In this document: positions 19,399 through 29,014 of the stretch, piece by piece
How positions within the stretch are numbered: the first letter of the stretch is position 1
Layout: the number at the start of each line of letters is the position of its first letter
From: Sinorhizobium kostiense
Lineage (GTDB): Bacteria > Pseudomonadota > Alphaproteobacteria > Rhizobiales > Rhizobiaceae
Direction of reading: 5' to 3'
DNA length: 64,000 bases
NCBI RefSeq assembly: GCF_017874595.1
Contig: NZ_JAGILA010000005.1
Coordinates: 186,001 to 250,000 of the forward strand
Made by a program: the position numbers and the translations under genes
Notes under the pieces: model-generated
The model's database searches: none
Seen by the model: only the letters and a program-made list of their open reading frames with translations
Told to the model about the DNA's origin: nothing

Positions 19399-20027
19399 CG
19401 GATTTCTCGCTCATCGAGACCTTGCGCTACGAACCGGAATCAGGGTTTCTCCGGCTGCGCCTGCATCTTGCACGTTTGTCGCGCTCGGCCGGGCGCTTGG
19501 GTTTCGCGGGTGCGGAAGCCGCCGAGGCGCGCCTCAAAGAGGCCGTGTCCGGGGCCGACGGGCCGCTGCGCGTCCGCCTCACCCTTGATCGCGATGGCGC
19601 CATTGCGGTGACGAACGCCCCCTTCACACCGCTACCAGACGATGCGCTTTGGCGCGTGCGGATCGCCTCCACACACCTCTATTCGGGCGATCGCCTGCTG
19701 CGGATGAAGACGACGCGACGCGGTGTCTACGAGGCCGCACGCAGCGAGTTCTCCCCTGCCGAGGCCGACGAAGTCATCCTGCTCAACGAGAAGGGCGAGG
19801 TCTGCGAGGGCACCATCAGCTCGGTCTTCCTCGACGACGGCAGCGGCACGCTCAGGACGCCGCCGACCGCATGCGGCCTGCTTGCCGGCGTTCTTCGCAA
19901 TGAGCTCATCTGTGCGCGGCGCGCCCGCGTCGCACGGCTCTCGCCGGCCGATCTTCTCAAGGCGGGCAGCAGCCTCTATGTCGGCAACTCGCTACGAGGT
20001 CTGATCCGGGCGGAACTCCTGGTCTGA
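19395..20027 (+). CDS. Class IV aminotransferase family protein (aminodeoxychorismate lyase-like)
   Basis: A 210-residue pyridoxal-phosphate protein of fold type IV. MTDFSLIETLRYEPESGF and RMKTTRRGVYEAAR (candidate PLP lysine in this block) and DEVILLNEKGEVCEGTISSVF and PTACGLLAGVLR follow the family order. With pabB overlapping by 4 bases it is most likely the aminodeoxychorismate lyase (PabC role), which releases p-aminobenzoate. It is shorter than most class IV enzymes (usually 260-300) and this may be a reduced version. Its last 36 bases overlap the convergent GGDEF gene. Confidence 0.82.
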   Translation: MTDFSLIETLRYEPESGFLRLRLHLARLSRSAGRLGFAGAEAAEARLKEAVSGADGPLRVRLTLDRDGAIAVTNAPFTPLPDDALWRVRIASTHLYSGDRLLRMKTTRRGVYEAARSEFSPAEADEVILLNEKGEVCEGTISSVFLDDGSGTLRTPPTACGLLAGVLRNELICARRARVARLSPADLLKAGSSLYVGNSLRGLIRAELLV

Positions 20028-20942
20028 GCCCGGCAGCGTGTAGCGTCGCACCCGATCGCGCCCCTCGCGCTTGGCGAGATGAAGCGCGCGGCTGGCACGC
20101 GCATAGATATCGCTGACCTTGTCGCCCTCGCGATATTCGGCAACCCCGGCCGAGCAGGTGTAATAGAATTCCGGAATTTTCGCGAGCGGCCGCGCGTTAC
20201 GCACCTTGTCGAGGAGCCGATCGAGAATGAGATTTGCCTCACTGACAGTGGTATCGGGCAGGATCAGCATGAACTCCTCGCCGCCGATTCGCCCGAAGCA
20301 GTCGGTTCGGCGCACGAATCCCTGCATCTGCCGGGCGAAATCGAGCAGCACCTCGTCGGCGCGGTGGGGGCCGTGGCGGTCATTGATGGCCTTGAAATAA
20401 TCGATGTCGAGAATGGCGACGCAACCCCACATCTGCGGATTTTCGGCGCAATCCTGAATGAACTCGGCGAGCTTGCCGAGTGTGTGGCGCCGATTGGGCA
20501 CGCTTGTCAGTTCGTCCACATTCGAGTCGCGCAGCGCGAAATCGCGATCCCGCCGGTGCTTGCGCTCCTCCTCGTTTATCGCAGTGACGTCAACCGCAAT
20601 GGAGAGCAGCCAGCCATTTTCGTCCACCGTCTCCGTAGCGAAAAGCACGCGTCCGTCGTGCAGTTCCGTCTCCACCTGGCATGACGGTGCGCTGCCGCGG
20701 CGCTCGAGATGAGAGATGATCCAGCCTTCTATGTCGCTGGTTTCGATCACCTCCCCCCTGAGGGCCGCATGATTGCGGCGGGTAATCTCCGCCCAGGTCG
20801 GCGCTTCGTCCACGCCGACATGATAGGCGGAACGAAATGCCGCATTGGCAAATCGCAAGCGGCCGTGCTGATCGTACAGCGAGATCAGCACCGACGTTCT
20901 GGCCTGCAAACCCATAAGGGCCTTGACATGTTCACCGGTCAC
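19992..20942 (-). CDS. PAS-GGDEF diguanylate cyclase
   Basis: A 316-residue protein. Residues 10-125 resemble a PAS sensor (LISLYDQHGRLRFANAAFR), and 135-310 form a GGDEF domain with GGEEF at 220-224, the active-site form. An inhibitory-type I-site RRTD is present at 211-214, five residues before GGEEF. It is expected to make cyclic di-GMP from GTP and to be feedback-controlled. No membrane segment is visible. Its stop (TAG at 19992-19994) lies inside the pabC-like gene, a 36-base convergent overlap. Confidence 0.9.
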   Translation of the reverse strand: MTGEHVKALMGLQARTSVLISLYDQHGRLRFANAAFRSAYHVGVDEAPTWAEITRRNHAALRGEVIETSDIEGWIISHLERRGSAPSCQVETELHDGRVLFATETVDENGWLLSIAVDVTAINEEERKHRRDRDFALRDSNVDELTSVPNRRHTLGKLAEFIQDCAENPQMWGCVAILDIDYFKAINDRHGPHRADEVLLDFARQMQGFVRRTDCFGRIGGEEFMLILPDTTVSEANLILDRLLDKVRNARPLAKIPEFYYTCSAGVAEYREGDKVSDIYARASRALHLAKREGRDRVRRYTLPGSDQEFRPDQTS

Positions 20943-21163
20943 GGTCGTTCTGCTCCAGCTTGAACAACACCAATCAGAGCGCGAAGCGGGCGGCTCCCTT
21001 TAAGCTATAGCACGAACTGCCCGTAGCAAGCGCATATGATTAGGATGATTTGGGTCGGATCGAGTAAAAATCGTTTGATCGATTTTCGGAAGTTATCGCT
21101 GGATGGCGGGCAAAAACCATGCACTCCCTTCGAAGGCGAAACGCGCAGGAAAAGTTGAGGCTC

Positions 21164-22114
21164 ATGAACCATACGCCCTTCGACGGCTCCTCCAAGCCCT
21201 TCACGATCGGGCTCACCCAGCTCGATCCCGACCGATGGATCGAGCCGGACGAGGCACTGGACTTCTATTTGTCGGAAAAGGAGCTGCTGCTCTCGTCGCG
21301 TCGGGACAGTGTCTTTGCAGCGGAGCCCGGAACCGAAGCTGCCCAGCAGGAAATGCTCTGGCATCTGACCGAATATCTGGTACGCCGCTACCCGCACATC
21401 TACCGGCGCGAGGGCAACAGAATGGTCATCGCCGGACGCCAGGTGGCGCTCGACGGTGACGCACCGATCCTCGCCGCCGGCTCGCTGATCCAGGACGACC
21501 TCGCCATCCTGGAATTGAAGGAAGGGGCATGGCGTCTGACCGCCGCCTACGTCGCCTTCCCCTCCTCCTGGTCGCTTGCCGAGAAGTTCGGCCGCTCAAT
21601 GGACGAAATCCATGCGCCTGTTCCCGGTTTCGAAGCGGGCACGCGCAACGCGGAACTGATCACCCGCATGTTCGACAGGCTGTCACCCGATCGTTTCGTC
21701 GAGCGCTTCAACTGGGCGGTCAATGTCGACGGCGCGCTGCACCTGCCGAAGTCGAAATCCGAAGGTATAGGCACCGGGGCCGTCGCCCTCACCGAGGACC
21801 GGACATTCATCCGCGTCGAAAGGCAGACGCTCCGCAAATTGCCGCAGACGGGGGCAATCGTCTTCACCATCCGCATCTATTCCGATCCGCTTGCCGCACT
21901 GAGAAGGCGATCGGATGCGCCCGCCCTGGCCCAATCCTTCATTGCCCAACTCCATGAATTGACGCTGCCTCAGGCGGCCTACAAGGGCCTTGTCAGCAAG
22001 CGCGATGCCCTCGTCGCAGCGCTTGCCTCGATCGCCGGTTCGGCAAGATCCGAGATCGCGGTTGACCCGCCGGCCCTTTATTGTGACACGAAACTGTGCT
22101 CTAGGGCCGATTAA
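21164..22114 (+). CDS. DUF3445 protein (heme-dependent oxidative N-demethylase alpha-like)
   Basis: A 316-residue protein that starts MNHTPFDGSSKPFTIGLTQL and has the conserved DUF3445 blocks: RWIEPDEALDFYLSEK, RYPHIYRREG, AFPSSWSLAEKFGRSMDEIH and the GIGTGAVAL/RVERQTLRKLP region. Characterised relatives are the heme-binding subunit of an oxidative N-demethylase. The gene is free-standing here; no partner subunit genes are seen next to it. It lies 63 bases before homospermidine synthase on the same strand. The ATG at 21164 has GAGG seven bases upstream. Confidence 0.82.
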   Translation: MNHTPFDGSSKPFTIGLTQLDPDRWIEPDEALDFYLSEKELLLSSRRDSVFAAEPGTEAAQQEMLWHLTEYLVRRYPHIYRREGNRMVIAGRQVALDGDAPILAAGSLIQDDLAILELKEGAWRLTAAYVAFPSSWSLAEKFGRSMDEIHAPVPGFEAGTRNAELITRMFDRLSPDRFVERFNWAVNVDGALHLPKSKSEGIGTGAVALTEDRTFIRVERQTLRKLPQTGAIVFTIRIYSDPLAALRRRSDAPALAQSFIAQLHELTLPQAAYKGLVSKRDALVAALASIAGSARSEIAVDPPALYCDTKLCSRAD

Positions 22115-22177
22115 CCCCGGCTCGCATCTCTGCGGGTCAAGCATCACCTCAGCCGCTTTTCCAGGAGACACGCAAAA

Positions 22178-23629
22178 ATGTCAGACACCACCTACCCGGT
22201 CTATGGCGAGATCACCGGTCCCATCGTCATGATCGGCTTCGGTTCGATCGGTCACGGCACCTTGCCGCTGATCGAGCGCCACTTCAAATACGACAAGAAC
22301 CGACTGATCGTGGTGGAGCCCCGCGAAGACGCGAAGGATGCGGAGATCTTCGCACGGCATGGCGTGCGCCACGTCCGCGAATACGTGACCAAGGAGAATT
22401 ACAAAGAAATCCTGAAACCGCTGCTCACCGAAGGGGGCGGCCAGGGCTTCTGCGTCAATCTCTCGGTCGACACCTCATCGCTCGACCTCATGAGGCTCTG
22501 CCGCAAGCTCGATGTCCTTTATATCGACACGGTGGTCGAGCCCTGGCTCGGCTTCTACTTCGACGCCGAAATGGACAATGCCGACCGCACCAATTATGCG
22601 CTGCGCGAGACCGTCCGCCGTGAGAAGGAAAAGAACCCCGGCGGCACCACAGCGATTTCGACCTGCGGCGCCAACCCCGGAATGGTTTCCTGGTTCGTCA
22701 AGAAGGCCCTCCTGAACCTCGCCGAAGATATCGGCATCAAATACGAAGAGCCGCATCAGGACGACCGCGAAGGCTGGGCGAAGCTGATGAAGAAGGTCGG
22801 CGTCAAGGGCATCCACATCGCCGAACGCGACACCCAGCGGGCGAAGAACCCAAAGCCGCTGAACGTCTTTTGGAACACCTGGTCCGTCGAAGGCTTCATC
22901 TCCGAGGGATTGCAACCGGCCGAACTCGGCTGGGGCACGCACGAGGAGTGGATGCCGAAAAACGCAAGAAGGCACAAGAAGGGCTGCAAGGCGGCGATCT
23001 ATCTCGAACAACCCGGCGCCAACACCCGCGTTCGCACCTGGTGCCCGACCCCCGGGCCGCAATACGGCTTCCTCGTCACCCATAATGAATCGATTTCGAT
23101 CGCCGACTTCTTCACCGTCCGCGACAAGAATGGTGACGTCGTCTACCGACCAACCTGCCACTACGCCTATCATCCGGCGAACGACGCCGTGCTCTCGCTG
23201 CATGAGATGTTCGGAAATGGCGGCAAGGCGCAGCCGGAACTGCACGTTCTGGACGAACACGAACTGGTCGACGGCATCGACGAACTCGGGGTGCTGCTCT
23301 ACGGCCACGCCAAGAACGCCTACTGGTACGGCTCGCGCCTGTCGCTCGACGAAACCCGCCGCATCGCCCCATATCAGAATGCGACGGGCCTGCAGGTGAC
23401 GAGCGCCGTGCTCGCCGGCATGGTCTGGGCGCTGGAGAACCCGGCTGCGGGCATCGTCGAAGCCGACGAGATGGACTACAAGCGCTGCCTTGAAGTGCAA
23501 CTCCCGTATCTCGGTCCGGTCGAAGGCCACTATACCGATTGGACGCCGCTCGACGGGCGCCCCGGCCTCTTCCCCGAGGACATCGACACCGCGGATCCCT
23601 GGCAATTCAGGAACATCCTCGTTCGCTGA
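22178..23629 (+). CDS. hss: Homospermidine synthase
   Basis: A 483-residue protein of full family length. GFGSIGHG (20-27) is the NAD-binding loop; [43 protein letters not shown] and [17 protein letters not shown] are well preserved across the bacterial family. The enzyme joins putrescine (or spermidine) units to give sym-homospermidine, a common polyamine of rhizobia. CCAGGAGACACGCAAAA before the ATG is a good ribosome-binding site. Downstream lies a 470-base non-coding stretch with repeats. Confidence 0.95.
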   Translation: MSDTTYPVYGEITGPIVMIGFGSIGHGTLPLIERHFKYDKNRLIVVEPREDAKDAEIFARHGVRHVREYVTKENYKEILKPLLTEGGGQGFCVNLSVDTSSLDLMRLCRKLDVLYIDTVVEPWLGFYFDAEMDNADRTNYALRETVRREKEKNPGGTTAISTCGANPGMVSWFVKKALLNLAEDIGIKYEEPHQDDREGWAKLMKKVGVKGIHIAERDTQRAKNPKPLNVFWNTWSVEGFISEGLQPAELGWGTHEEWMPKNARRHKKGCKAAIYLEQPGANTRVRTWCPTPGPQYGFLVTHNESISIADFFTVRDKNGDVVYRPTCHYAYHPANDAVLSLHEMFGNGGKAQPELHVLDEHELVDGIDELGVLLYGHAKNAYWYGSRLSLDETRRIAPYQNATGLQVTSAVLAGMVWALENPAAGIVEADEMDYKRCLEVQLPYLGPVEGHYTDWTPLDGRPGLFPEDIDTADPWQFRNILVR

Positions 23630-23725
23630 CGACGTCCGCGAAAACCCTGCCGCATGCCTGCTTGGAGCCCGACACGCGGCAACTCAAAATGCTGAGCGAG
23701 CTTTGTGCGTCAGGACGCCCCGCGC

Positions 23726-23831
23726 CTCTAGCGCATCGGCCCGAAAATCTACCCGATTTTCGGAAAGCTCGATGGGCAAATTCAAAGAGTTACAGCGGCC
23801 TTTGCGCGTTTGAAAAGACGCGCGGCGCTGT
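23726..23831 (+). repeat. Rhizobial intergenic repeat, copy 2
   Basis: CTAGCGCATCGGCCCG through GACGCGCGGCGCTGTAG matches copy 1 at 897-1004 in the same orientation, with most differences in the central part. It occupies part of the 23630-24099 gap after the homospermidine synthase gene. No gene is seen in the rest of this gap. Confidence 0.75.
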
Positions 23832-24033
23832 AGGCGGATTGGCGCATGCTTCCAAGCGGCAGTGCGGGTGGATTTCCGCCCGCACTTGCTTTCAACTCCT
23901 GATCGCGGCATGGTCTGCGCATCACTGCGGCGGCGCTCCTCATCTTGCCCATGTGCAAAAACGTCGCTGCAGCGCCTTGAATTTCTGCCTGATTTTACTC
24001 TTAGCCGGTTCCGGATTGAGGATTTTTGCGCTA

Positions 24034-24074
24034 GAGCGGACAAGTGTGAAGCGGTATTGCGTTCGCATCCGCTC
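24034..24074. repeat. Short palindromic repeat with 7-bp inverted ends
   Basis: GAGCGGA (24034-24040) and TCCGCTC (24068-24074) are perfect inverted ends of a 41-base unit just upstream of the Omp10 gene. It looks like a short form of the rhizobial palindromic elements that start TAGAGCGG. Confidence 0.45.
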
Positions 24075-24099
24075 CAATCGTGACGCGGGAGAAACGCCA

Positions 24100-24468
24100 A
24101 TGAAGCCATTTGCCACCCTTGCACTCCTTGCCGCTGCCGCGGCGCTGGCATCGTGCCATTCGACTTCGCGAGAAGTCCGTCAGGTACCGCAGGCGAGCCG
24201 GCCGGCCGGCGTGGAGGGCGCATGGGTCGACCCCAACGGCATCGTTTCCACCTTCGCCGGCGGCACGTTTTCGACGCGAACCACCGATACGAACCAGCTC
24301 CTCGCCTCCGGCAGCTACGTGAATGTCAGCCCGACCTTGGTCGAGATCAACATGACCTCGCTGGTGCGCAATACCCAATCCAAGGTCAACTGCGCGCTGG
24401 TGACCAGCACTCAGTTGAACTGCACGACGGACTCCGGCGCCCAGTTCTCACTCGCGCGTCAAGGTTGA
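24100..24468 (+). CDS. Omp10-type outer membrane lipoprotein
   Basis: A 122-residue lipoprotein. [19 protein letters not shown] gives a lipobox (L-A-S-C) with Cys at about 19. The mature protein, [23 protein letters not shown] through [12 protein letters not shown], matches the Brucella Omp10 lipoprotein family (outer membrane; exact role unclear). GCGGGAGAAACGCCA precedes the start. It stands alone with a strong terminator 27 bases after its stop. Confidence 0.85.
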   Translation: MKPFATLALLAAAAALASCHSTSREVRQVPQASRPAGVEGAWVDPNGIVSTFAGGTFSTRTTDTNQLLASGSYVNVSPTLVEINMTSLVRNTQSKVNCALVTSTQLNCTTDSGAQFSLARQG

Positions 24469-24495
24469 ACGAACAAACCCCACCAGCCAGCCGCC

Positions 24496-24527
24496 AAAGC
24501 CTCCGACCCGGGGGCTTTGTCTTTTTC
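24496..24527 (+). terminator. Intrinsic terminator after Omp10 gene
   Basis: AAAGCCTCC and GGGGGCTTT form a 9-bp stem with one G-T pair around a 5-base loop, followed by a T-rich tract. Confidence 0.85.
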
Positions 24528-24686
24528 TTGGCCGCTTAACTCTACTTCGAAGCAGCACGGAGCGTGACACGTTTAACGCTTGCAGTCTTCCATGACTGGT
24601 GAAAACATCCGGCGTGGCAAACGGCCGAAGCTATACGAGATGCGTAGCAACGGCTCGGCGAGAAGACTGGTAAACAGGAGAACACC

Positions 24687-26567
24687 ATGATCAGACATGT
24701 GCGGATCGGGCTCATCACCGCATCCCTTCTCGCCCTTTCATCGGGCGCCGCCTTCGCCGACTACGAGTTGAACATTCTGCACATCAACGATCTCCATTCA
24801 CGCATCGAGTCGATCAACAAGTTCGATTCAACCTGCTCGGCCGAGGAAGAGGAAAAGAACGAGTGCTTCGGCGGCGTCGCCCGCATGAAGGCCCTGATCG
24901 AACAGAGGCGCCGGGAGCTCGCCGGCAAGAACATGCTCTTGCTCAATGCCGGCGACAACTTCCAGGGATCGCTCTTCTTCACGACTTACAAGGGTGCGGC
25001 CGAGGCGGAGTTCCTGAACCTGATGAAATTCGACGCGATGACCGTCGGCAATCACGAGTTCGACGAGAGCGAGGACGGGCTCGCAAGCTTCCTCGACAAG
25101 GTGACCTTCCCAGTCGTGACCGCCAACGTGCTGCCGAGCAGCAAATCGAAGATCGGCGACCGGATCAAGCCCTCGATCGTACTCGATGTCGGCGGCGAGA
25201 AGATCGGCATCGTCGGTGCTGTCGCCAACGATACGGCCGAGCTTTCCTCTCCGGGTCCGGACATCCTGATCGGCGAAGACGTGGCGACGATCACCAGCGC
25301 CGTGGCCGAGGTGAAAAAGCAGGGCGTAGACAAGATTATTGCGCTGACACATGTCGGCTATCCGCGCGATCTGGCGGCGATCGCCAAGATCCCGGATGTC
25401 GATGTCGTGGTCGGCGGCCATTCCCACAGTCTGCTTTCCAACACGGATGAGAAGGCGGAGGGGCTGTACCCGACCATGGTCGACAATCCCGGCGGCTACA
25501 AGGTGCCGGTCGTGCAGGCGGGCGCGTACACGAAATACCTCGGCGATCTTGTCGTCACCTTCGACGACAATGGCGTCGTGAAGAGCGCCAAAGGCGATCC
25601 GATCCTCATCGACTCGTCCGTCAAGCCGGATGAAGCCGTTGTCGCCCGCGTCAGGGAGCTTGCCAAACCGATCGAAGAGTTGCGCTCGAAGGTCATCGCC
25701 ACGACCGAGGCTCCGATCGACGGGTCGCGAGAGAATTGCCGCGCCAAGGAATGCGAGATGGGCAGCCTGGTGGCCGACGCCATGCTTGACCGTGTCAAGG
25801 ACCAGGGGGTCACTATCGCCATCACCAATGGCGGCGGCCTCAGGGCATCGATCGACGCCGGCGACGTGACGATGGGCGAGGTGATCACGGTTCTCCCCTT
25901 CCAGAACACGCTTTCCACCTTTCAGTTGAAGGGCGCGGATATCCGTGAGGCGCTGGAGAACGGCCTTAGCCAAATCGAGGAAGGGGCCGGCCGCTTCCCC
26001 CAGGTCGCGGGACTCAAGTTTACGTTCGATCCTGGCAAGCCGGCCGGAAACCGGGTGGTTTCGGTCGAAGTGAAAGAGGGCGAGGACTTCACTGCCCTTG
26101 ATCCGCAGAAGACCTATTCGCTGGTCACCAATAACTTCATGCGCTCCGGCGGAGACGGTTATTCCGTTTTCGAGAGCAAGGGTGAAAACGCCTATGACTA
26201 TGGGCCGGGACTGGAAACGGTGCTTGCCGATTACCTCGCCACGCATCAGCCGTTCAAGCCGTACACGGACGGTCGGATCACGGAAATCGCCGCTGCGACA
26301 GCCGTGCCGACGGGCGAACCGGCGAAGAAGGCTGAGCCGGCCGAAGGCGCCGCCGTCACACCCGCACCCCCCATGGCAACGCCCGATGCGACGGCACCCG
26401 CCGGCGGCCCGCAGAAGCACGTCGTCGCCAGCGGCGACACGCTGTGGGATCTTGCCGAGTCCTTCTACGGCAGTGGTGCGGAGTGGAAGAGGATATCGGC
26501 CGCGAATGGCGACCCGGCACCGCGCAGGCTCGAAATCGGGCGCGAGCTTGAGATTCCGACTAACTAA
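24687..26567 (+). CDS. Exported 5'-nucleotidase/metallophosphatase with C-terminal LysM
   Basis: A 626-residue protein. Signal peptide 1-25 (IGLITASLLALSSGAAFA). Metallophosphatase domain with LNILHINDLHSRI, LLNAGDNFQGSLFF, TVGNHEFDES and VVVGGHSHSLL, which bind the two metals. The C-terminal 5'-nucleotidase domain includes ITNGGGLRASI and VLPFQNTLSTFQLKG. After an Ala/Pro/Thr linker a LysM motif (VVASGDTLWDLAESFYGSGAEWKRIS) ends the protein, suggesting peptidoglycan attachment. It would act on nucleotides in the periplasm. CAGGAGAACACC precedes the start. Confidence 0.92.
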   Translation: MIRHVRIGLITASLLALSSGAAFADYELNILHINDLHSRIESINKFDSTCSAEEEEKNECFGGVARMKALIEQRRRELAGKNMLLLNAGDNFQGSLFFTTYKGAAEAEFLNLMKFDAMTVGNHEFDESEDGLASFLDKVTFPVVTANVLPSSKSKIGDRIKPSIVLDVGGEKIGIVGAVANDTAELSSPGPDILIGEDVATITSAVAEVKKQGVDKIIALTHVGYPRDLAAIAKIPDVDVVVGGHSHSLLSNTDEKAEGLYPTMVDNPGGYKVPVVQAGAYTKYLGDLVVTFDDNGVVKSAKGDPILIDSSVKPDEAVVARVRELAKPIEELRSKVIATTEAPIDGSRENCRAKECEMGSLVADAMLDRVKDQGVTIAITNGGGLRASIDAGDVTMGEVITVLPFQNTLSTFQLKGADIREALENGLSQIEEGAGRFPQVAGLKFTFDPGKPAGNRVVSVEVKEGEDFTALDPQKTYSLVTNNFMRSGGDGYSVFESKGENAYDYGPGLETVLADYLATHQPFKPYTDGRITEIAAATAVPTGEPAKKAEPAEGAAVTPAPPMATPDATAPAGGPQKHVVASGDTLWDLAESFYGSGAEWKRISAANGDPAPRRLEIGRELEIPTN

Positions 26568-26590
26568 GACGATTTGCCTCAAGTTTTGGC

Positions 26591-26625
26591 GCCGGTGCGG
26601 CTTCCCCGCGCCGGCTTTTCTTTTT
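26591..26625 (+). terminator. Intrinsic terminator after 5'-nucleotidase gene
   Basis: GCCGGTGCGG (26591-26600) pairs with CCGCGCCGGC (26605-26614) with one G-T pair, then TTTTCTTTTT. The T-run ends close to the ribosome-binding region of hemH. Confidence 0.85.
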
Positions 26626-26681
26626 AGAAGGATTTGAAACTAGAGGGGCCGTTCAACATATTAGCGCCCATGAGGAATACG

Positions 26682-27716
26682 ATGACCGACGCAACCGCCG
26701 AACCGACCACCGCTCATCCGCCCGTGAACTTCGGGAAGATAGGGGTGCTACTGGTCAATCTCGGCACGCCGGATGGCACCGACTTCGCCTCGATGCGCCG
26801 CTATCTCAAGGAGTTTCTGAGCGACAGGCGTGTCATCGAGTGGTCGCGCATCTTTTGGTACCCGATCCTCTACGGCATCGTGCTCAACACGCGCCCGCAA
26901 AAGGTTGGCAAGGCCTATGAATTGATCTGGAACAAGGAGAAAAACGAAAGCTGGCTGCGCACCTATACCCGCAACCAGGCGGCGCTGATGGCCGAAAGCT
27001 TCGCCGACAAGCCGCAAGTGATCGTCGATTGGGCTATGCGCTATGGCCAGCCGTCAATCGCCTCGCGGCTGGAGGTGCTGCAGAAGCAGGGCTGCGAGCG
27101 CATCCTCGTCTTCCCGCTCTATCCGCAATATGCGGCGGCAACGACGGCGACGGTCAACGACAAGGCTTTCGAGGCGCTCCAGAAGATGCGCTGGCAGCCG
27201 GCGCTGCGCACCGTTGCGCCCTATCACGACGACCCGGTCTATATCGATGCGCTCGCCACCTCGATCGAGCGCCATCTGGCTGGGCTCGATTGGAAGCCGG
27301 AGGTCGTGCTTGCATCTTTCCACGGCATTCCGAAAAGCTATTTCGACCTCGGAGATCCCTATTACTGCCAGTGCCAGAAGACGGCGCGCCTGCTCAGGGA
27401 AAGACTCGGCTGGCCGGAAGAGAAGCTTAAGGTCACGTTCCAGTCCCGCTTCGGCCCGGAGGAATGGCTGCAGCCCTATACGGATGAGACGGTCGAGAAA
27501 CTCGCTAAGAACGGCGTCAGGCGCATTGCGGTGCTTAACCCCGGCTTTGTCTCCGATTGCCTGGAGACATTGGAGGAAATTGCCGGCCAGGCGGCTGAAA
27601 GCTTCTTCCACAACGGCGGAGAGAAGTTCGCCCATATCCCTTGCCTGAACGATAGCGCCGAAGGGATGGCCGTGCTCGATCATGTCGTACGCCGTGAACT
27701 TCAGGGCTGGGTCTAG
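26682..27716 (+). CDS. hemH: Ferrochelatase
   Basis: A 344-residue protein with IGVLLVNLGTPDG at the N-terminus, the conserved VDWAMRYGQPSI, VFPLYPQYAAATTATVN, LASFHGIPKSYFDLGDPYYCQC, VTFQSRFGPEEWLQP and NPGFVSDCLETLEEI. It inserts iron into protoporphyrin IX to make heme. I use the ATG at 26682 (MTDATAEPTT) because GAGGA lies five bases upstream; in-frame starts at 26634 (TTG) and 26670 (ATG) are possible. Confidence 0.95.
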   Translation: MTDATAEPTTAHPPVNFGKIGVLLVNLGTPDGTDFASMRRYLKEFLSDRRVIEWSRIFWYPILYGIVLNTRPQKVGKAYELIWNKEKNESWLRTYTRNQAALMAESFADKPQVIVDWAMRYGQPSIASRLEVLQKQGCERILVFPLYPQYAAATTATVNDKAFEALQKMRWQPALRTVAPYHDDPVYIDALATSIERHLAGLDWKPEVVLASFHGIPKSYFDLGDPYYCQCQKTARLLRERLGWPEEKLKVTFQSRFGPEEWLQPYTDETVEKLAKNGVRRIAVLNPGFVSDCLETLEEIAGQAAESFFHNGGEKFAHIPCLNDSAEGMAVLDHVVRRELQGWV

Positions 27717-27804
27717 GCGAGCAAACCAGATCGAAAGATGCGCCCATTGAACCCGGCAAACTCACGAAAGCAAGGTTGCCGACAGACTGCCCCTAGATCC
27801 CATT

Positions 27805-27876
27805 GAACGCGCAGCATCCGCGTTCTGCTCTTGAGAAAGCCACTCGTGCGCGAAAACTGGTTTGAGCTTTCTTAAG
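27805..27876. other. Gap 27717-28023 with two inverted repeats
   Basis: The 307 bases between hemH and the SPFH gene hold no convincing gene. GAACGCG-N7-CGCGTTC (27805-27825) is a perfect 7-bp stem that may end hemH transcripts, though the T-run is weak. Next, CTTGAGAAAGC (27830-27840) and GCTTTCTTAAG (27866-27876) are inverted with one mismatch and a 25-base loop. Their role is unknown. Confidence 0.45.
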
Positions 27877-28023
27877 GCCGCGCTGAATTACGCACAGCTT
27901 TTCTCGCCCAAACGTCTCGCAATCCCCTTCCGCGGCTTGAAATATCCCGGCGAATCGCCACGTGTTATTTCCAGCGGCACGCCAAACGCTATAGTTGAAA
28001 ATCGGAGAATCGCATTGGGTGGG

Positions 28024-29004
28024 ATGGATATCGCGGTCATCGCTTTCGTGGTCTTCGTGGTCCTCGTCCTCCTCACCGGGATCAAGACCGTGCCCCAAGG
28101 CTATCGCTACACCATCGAGCGTTTCGGCCGCTACATCAGGACCATCGAGCCGGGATTAAACATCATCATCCCTGTCTTCGATCGGATCGGCGCGAAAATG
28201 AATGTGATGGAGCAGGTACTGGACGTACCGACCCAGGAGGTCATCACCAAGGACAATGCCAGCGTTTCGGCCGATGCGGTCGCCTTCTACCAGGTGCTGA
28301 ACGCCGCACAGGCCGCCTACCAGGTGGCCAATCTCGAAAATGCCCTGCTCAACCTGACCATGACGAATATCCGCTCGGTCATGGGCTCGATGGACCTTGA
28401 CGAACTGCTTTCCAATCGCGACACGATTAATGACCGCCTGCTTCGGGTCGTCGACGAGGCCGCCAATCCTTGGGGCATCAAGATCACGCGCGTCGAAATC
28501 AAAGATATCGCGCCACCGACGGATCTGGTCGAGGCCATGGCCCGGCAGATGAAGGCTGAGCGCGAGAAACGTGCACAGGTGCTGGAGGCGGAGGGCGCCA
28601 GGAATGCGCAGATCCTGCGTGCGGAAGGCGCCAAGCAGTCGGCGATCCTCCAGGCCGAGGGCCAGCGCGAAGCCGCCTATCGCGAGGCGGAGGCGCGCGA
28701 GCGATTGGCCGAGGCCGAAGCGAAGGCGACGCGGATGGTCTCCGAAGCGATTGCCGCTGGCGACGTTCAGGCGATCAATTACTTCGTCGCGCAGAAATAC
28801 ACCGAGGCGCTGGCTTCGATCGGCACCGCGAACAATCAGAAGATCGTGCTGATGCCGATGGAGGCCGCCTCGCTGATCGGCACGCTCGGCGGCATCGGCG
28901 CGATCGCCCGCGAGGTGTTCGCCGATGGGCAGCCGCCTGCCGCCTCGCGCCCACGTGTGTCCACGCCACGCACCGGTCCGGCTTCCGGCCCCGATACGCC
29001 CTGA
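28024..29004 (+). CDS. SPFH/Band 7 membrane protein (QmcA/stomatin-like)
   Basis: A 326-residue protein. [23 protein letters not shown] is an N-terminal membrane anchor. The Band 7 domain (about 25-190) has [61 protein letters not shown] and [13 protein letters not shown] coiled coil of [21 protein letters not shown] type follows. The gene next to it is an NfeD-family gene; SPFH-NfeD pairs are a standard arrangement (STOPP operons). It probably oligomerises in membrane microdomains. In-frame codons upstream give a non-homologous leader. Confidence 0.92.
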   Translation: MDIAVIAFVVFVVLVLLTGIKTVPQGYRYTIERFGRYIRTIEPGLNIIIPVFDRIGAKMNVMEQVLDVPTQEVITKDNASVSADAVAFYQVLNAAQAAYQVANLENALLNLTMTNIRSVMGSMDLDELLSNRDTINDRLLRVVDEAANPWGIKITRVEIKDIAPPTDLVEAMARQMKAEREKRAQVLEAEGARNAQILRAEGAKQSAILQAEGQREAAYREAEARERLAEAEAKATRMVSEAIAAGDVQAINYFVAQKYTEALASIGTANNQKIVLMPMEAASLIGTLGGIGAIAREVFADGQPPAASRPRVSTPRTGPASGPDTP

Positions 29005-29014
29005 GGTTAGACCA

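Noticed and set aside
26623..26640. TTTAGAA-like half site before hemH, reminiscent of Irr/RirA iron boxes
   Set aside because: Only one half site fits, and it lies in the T-run of the preceding terminator.
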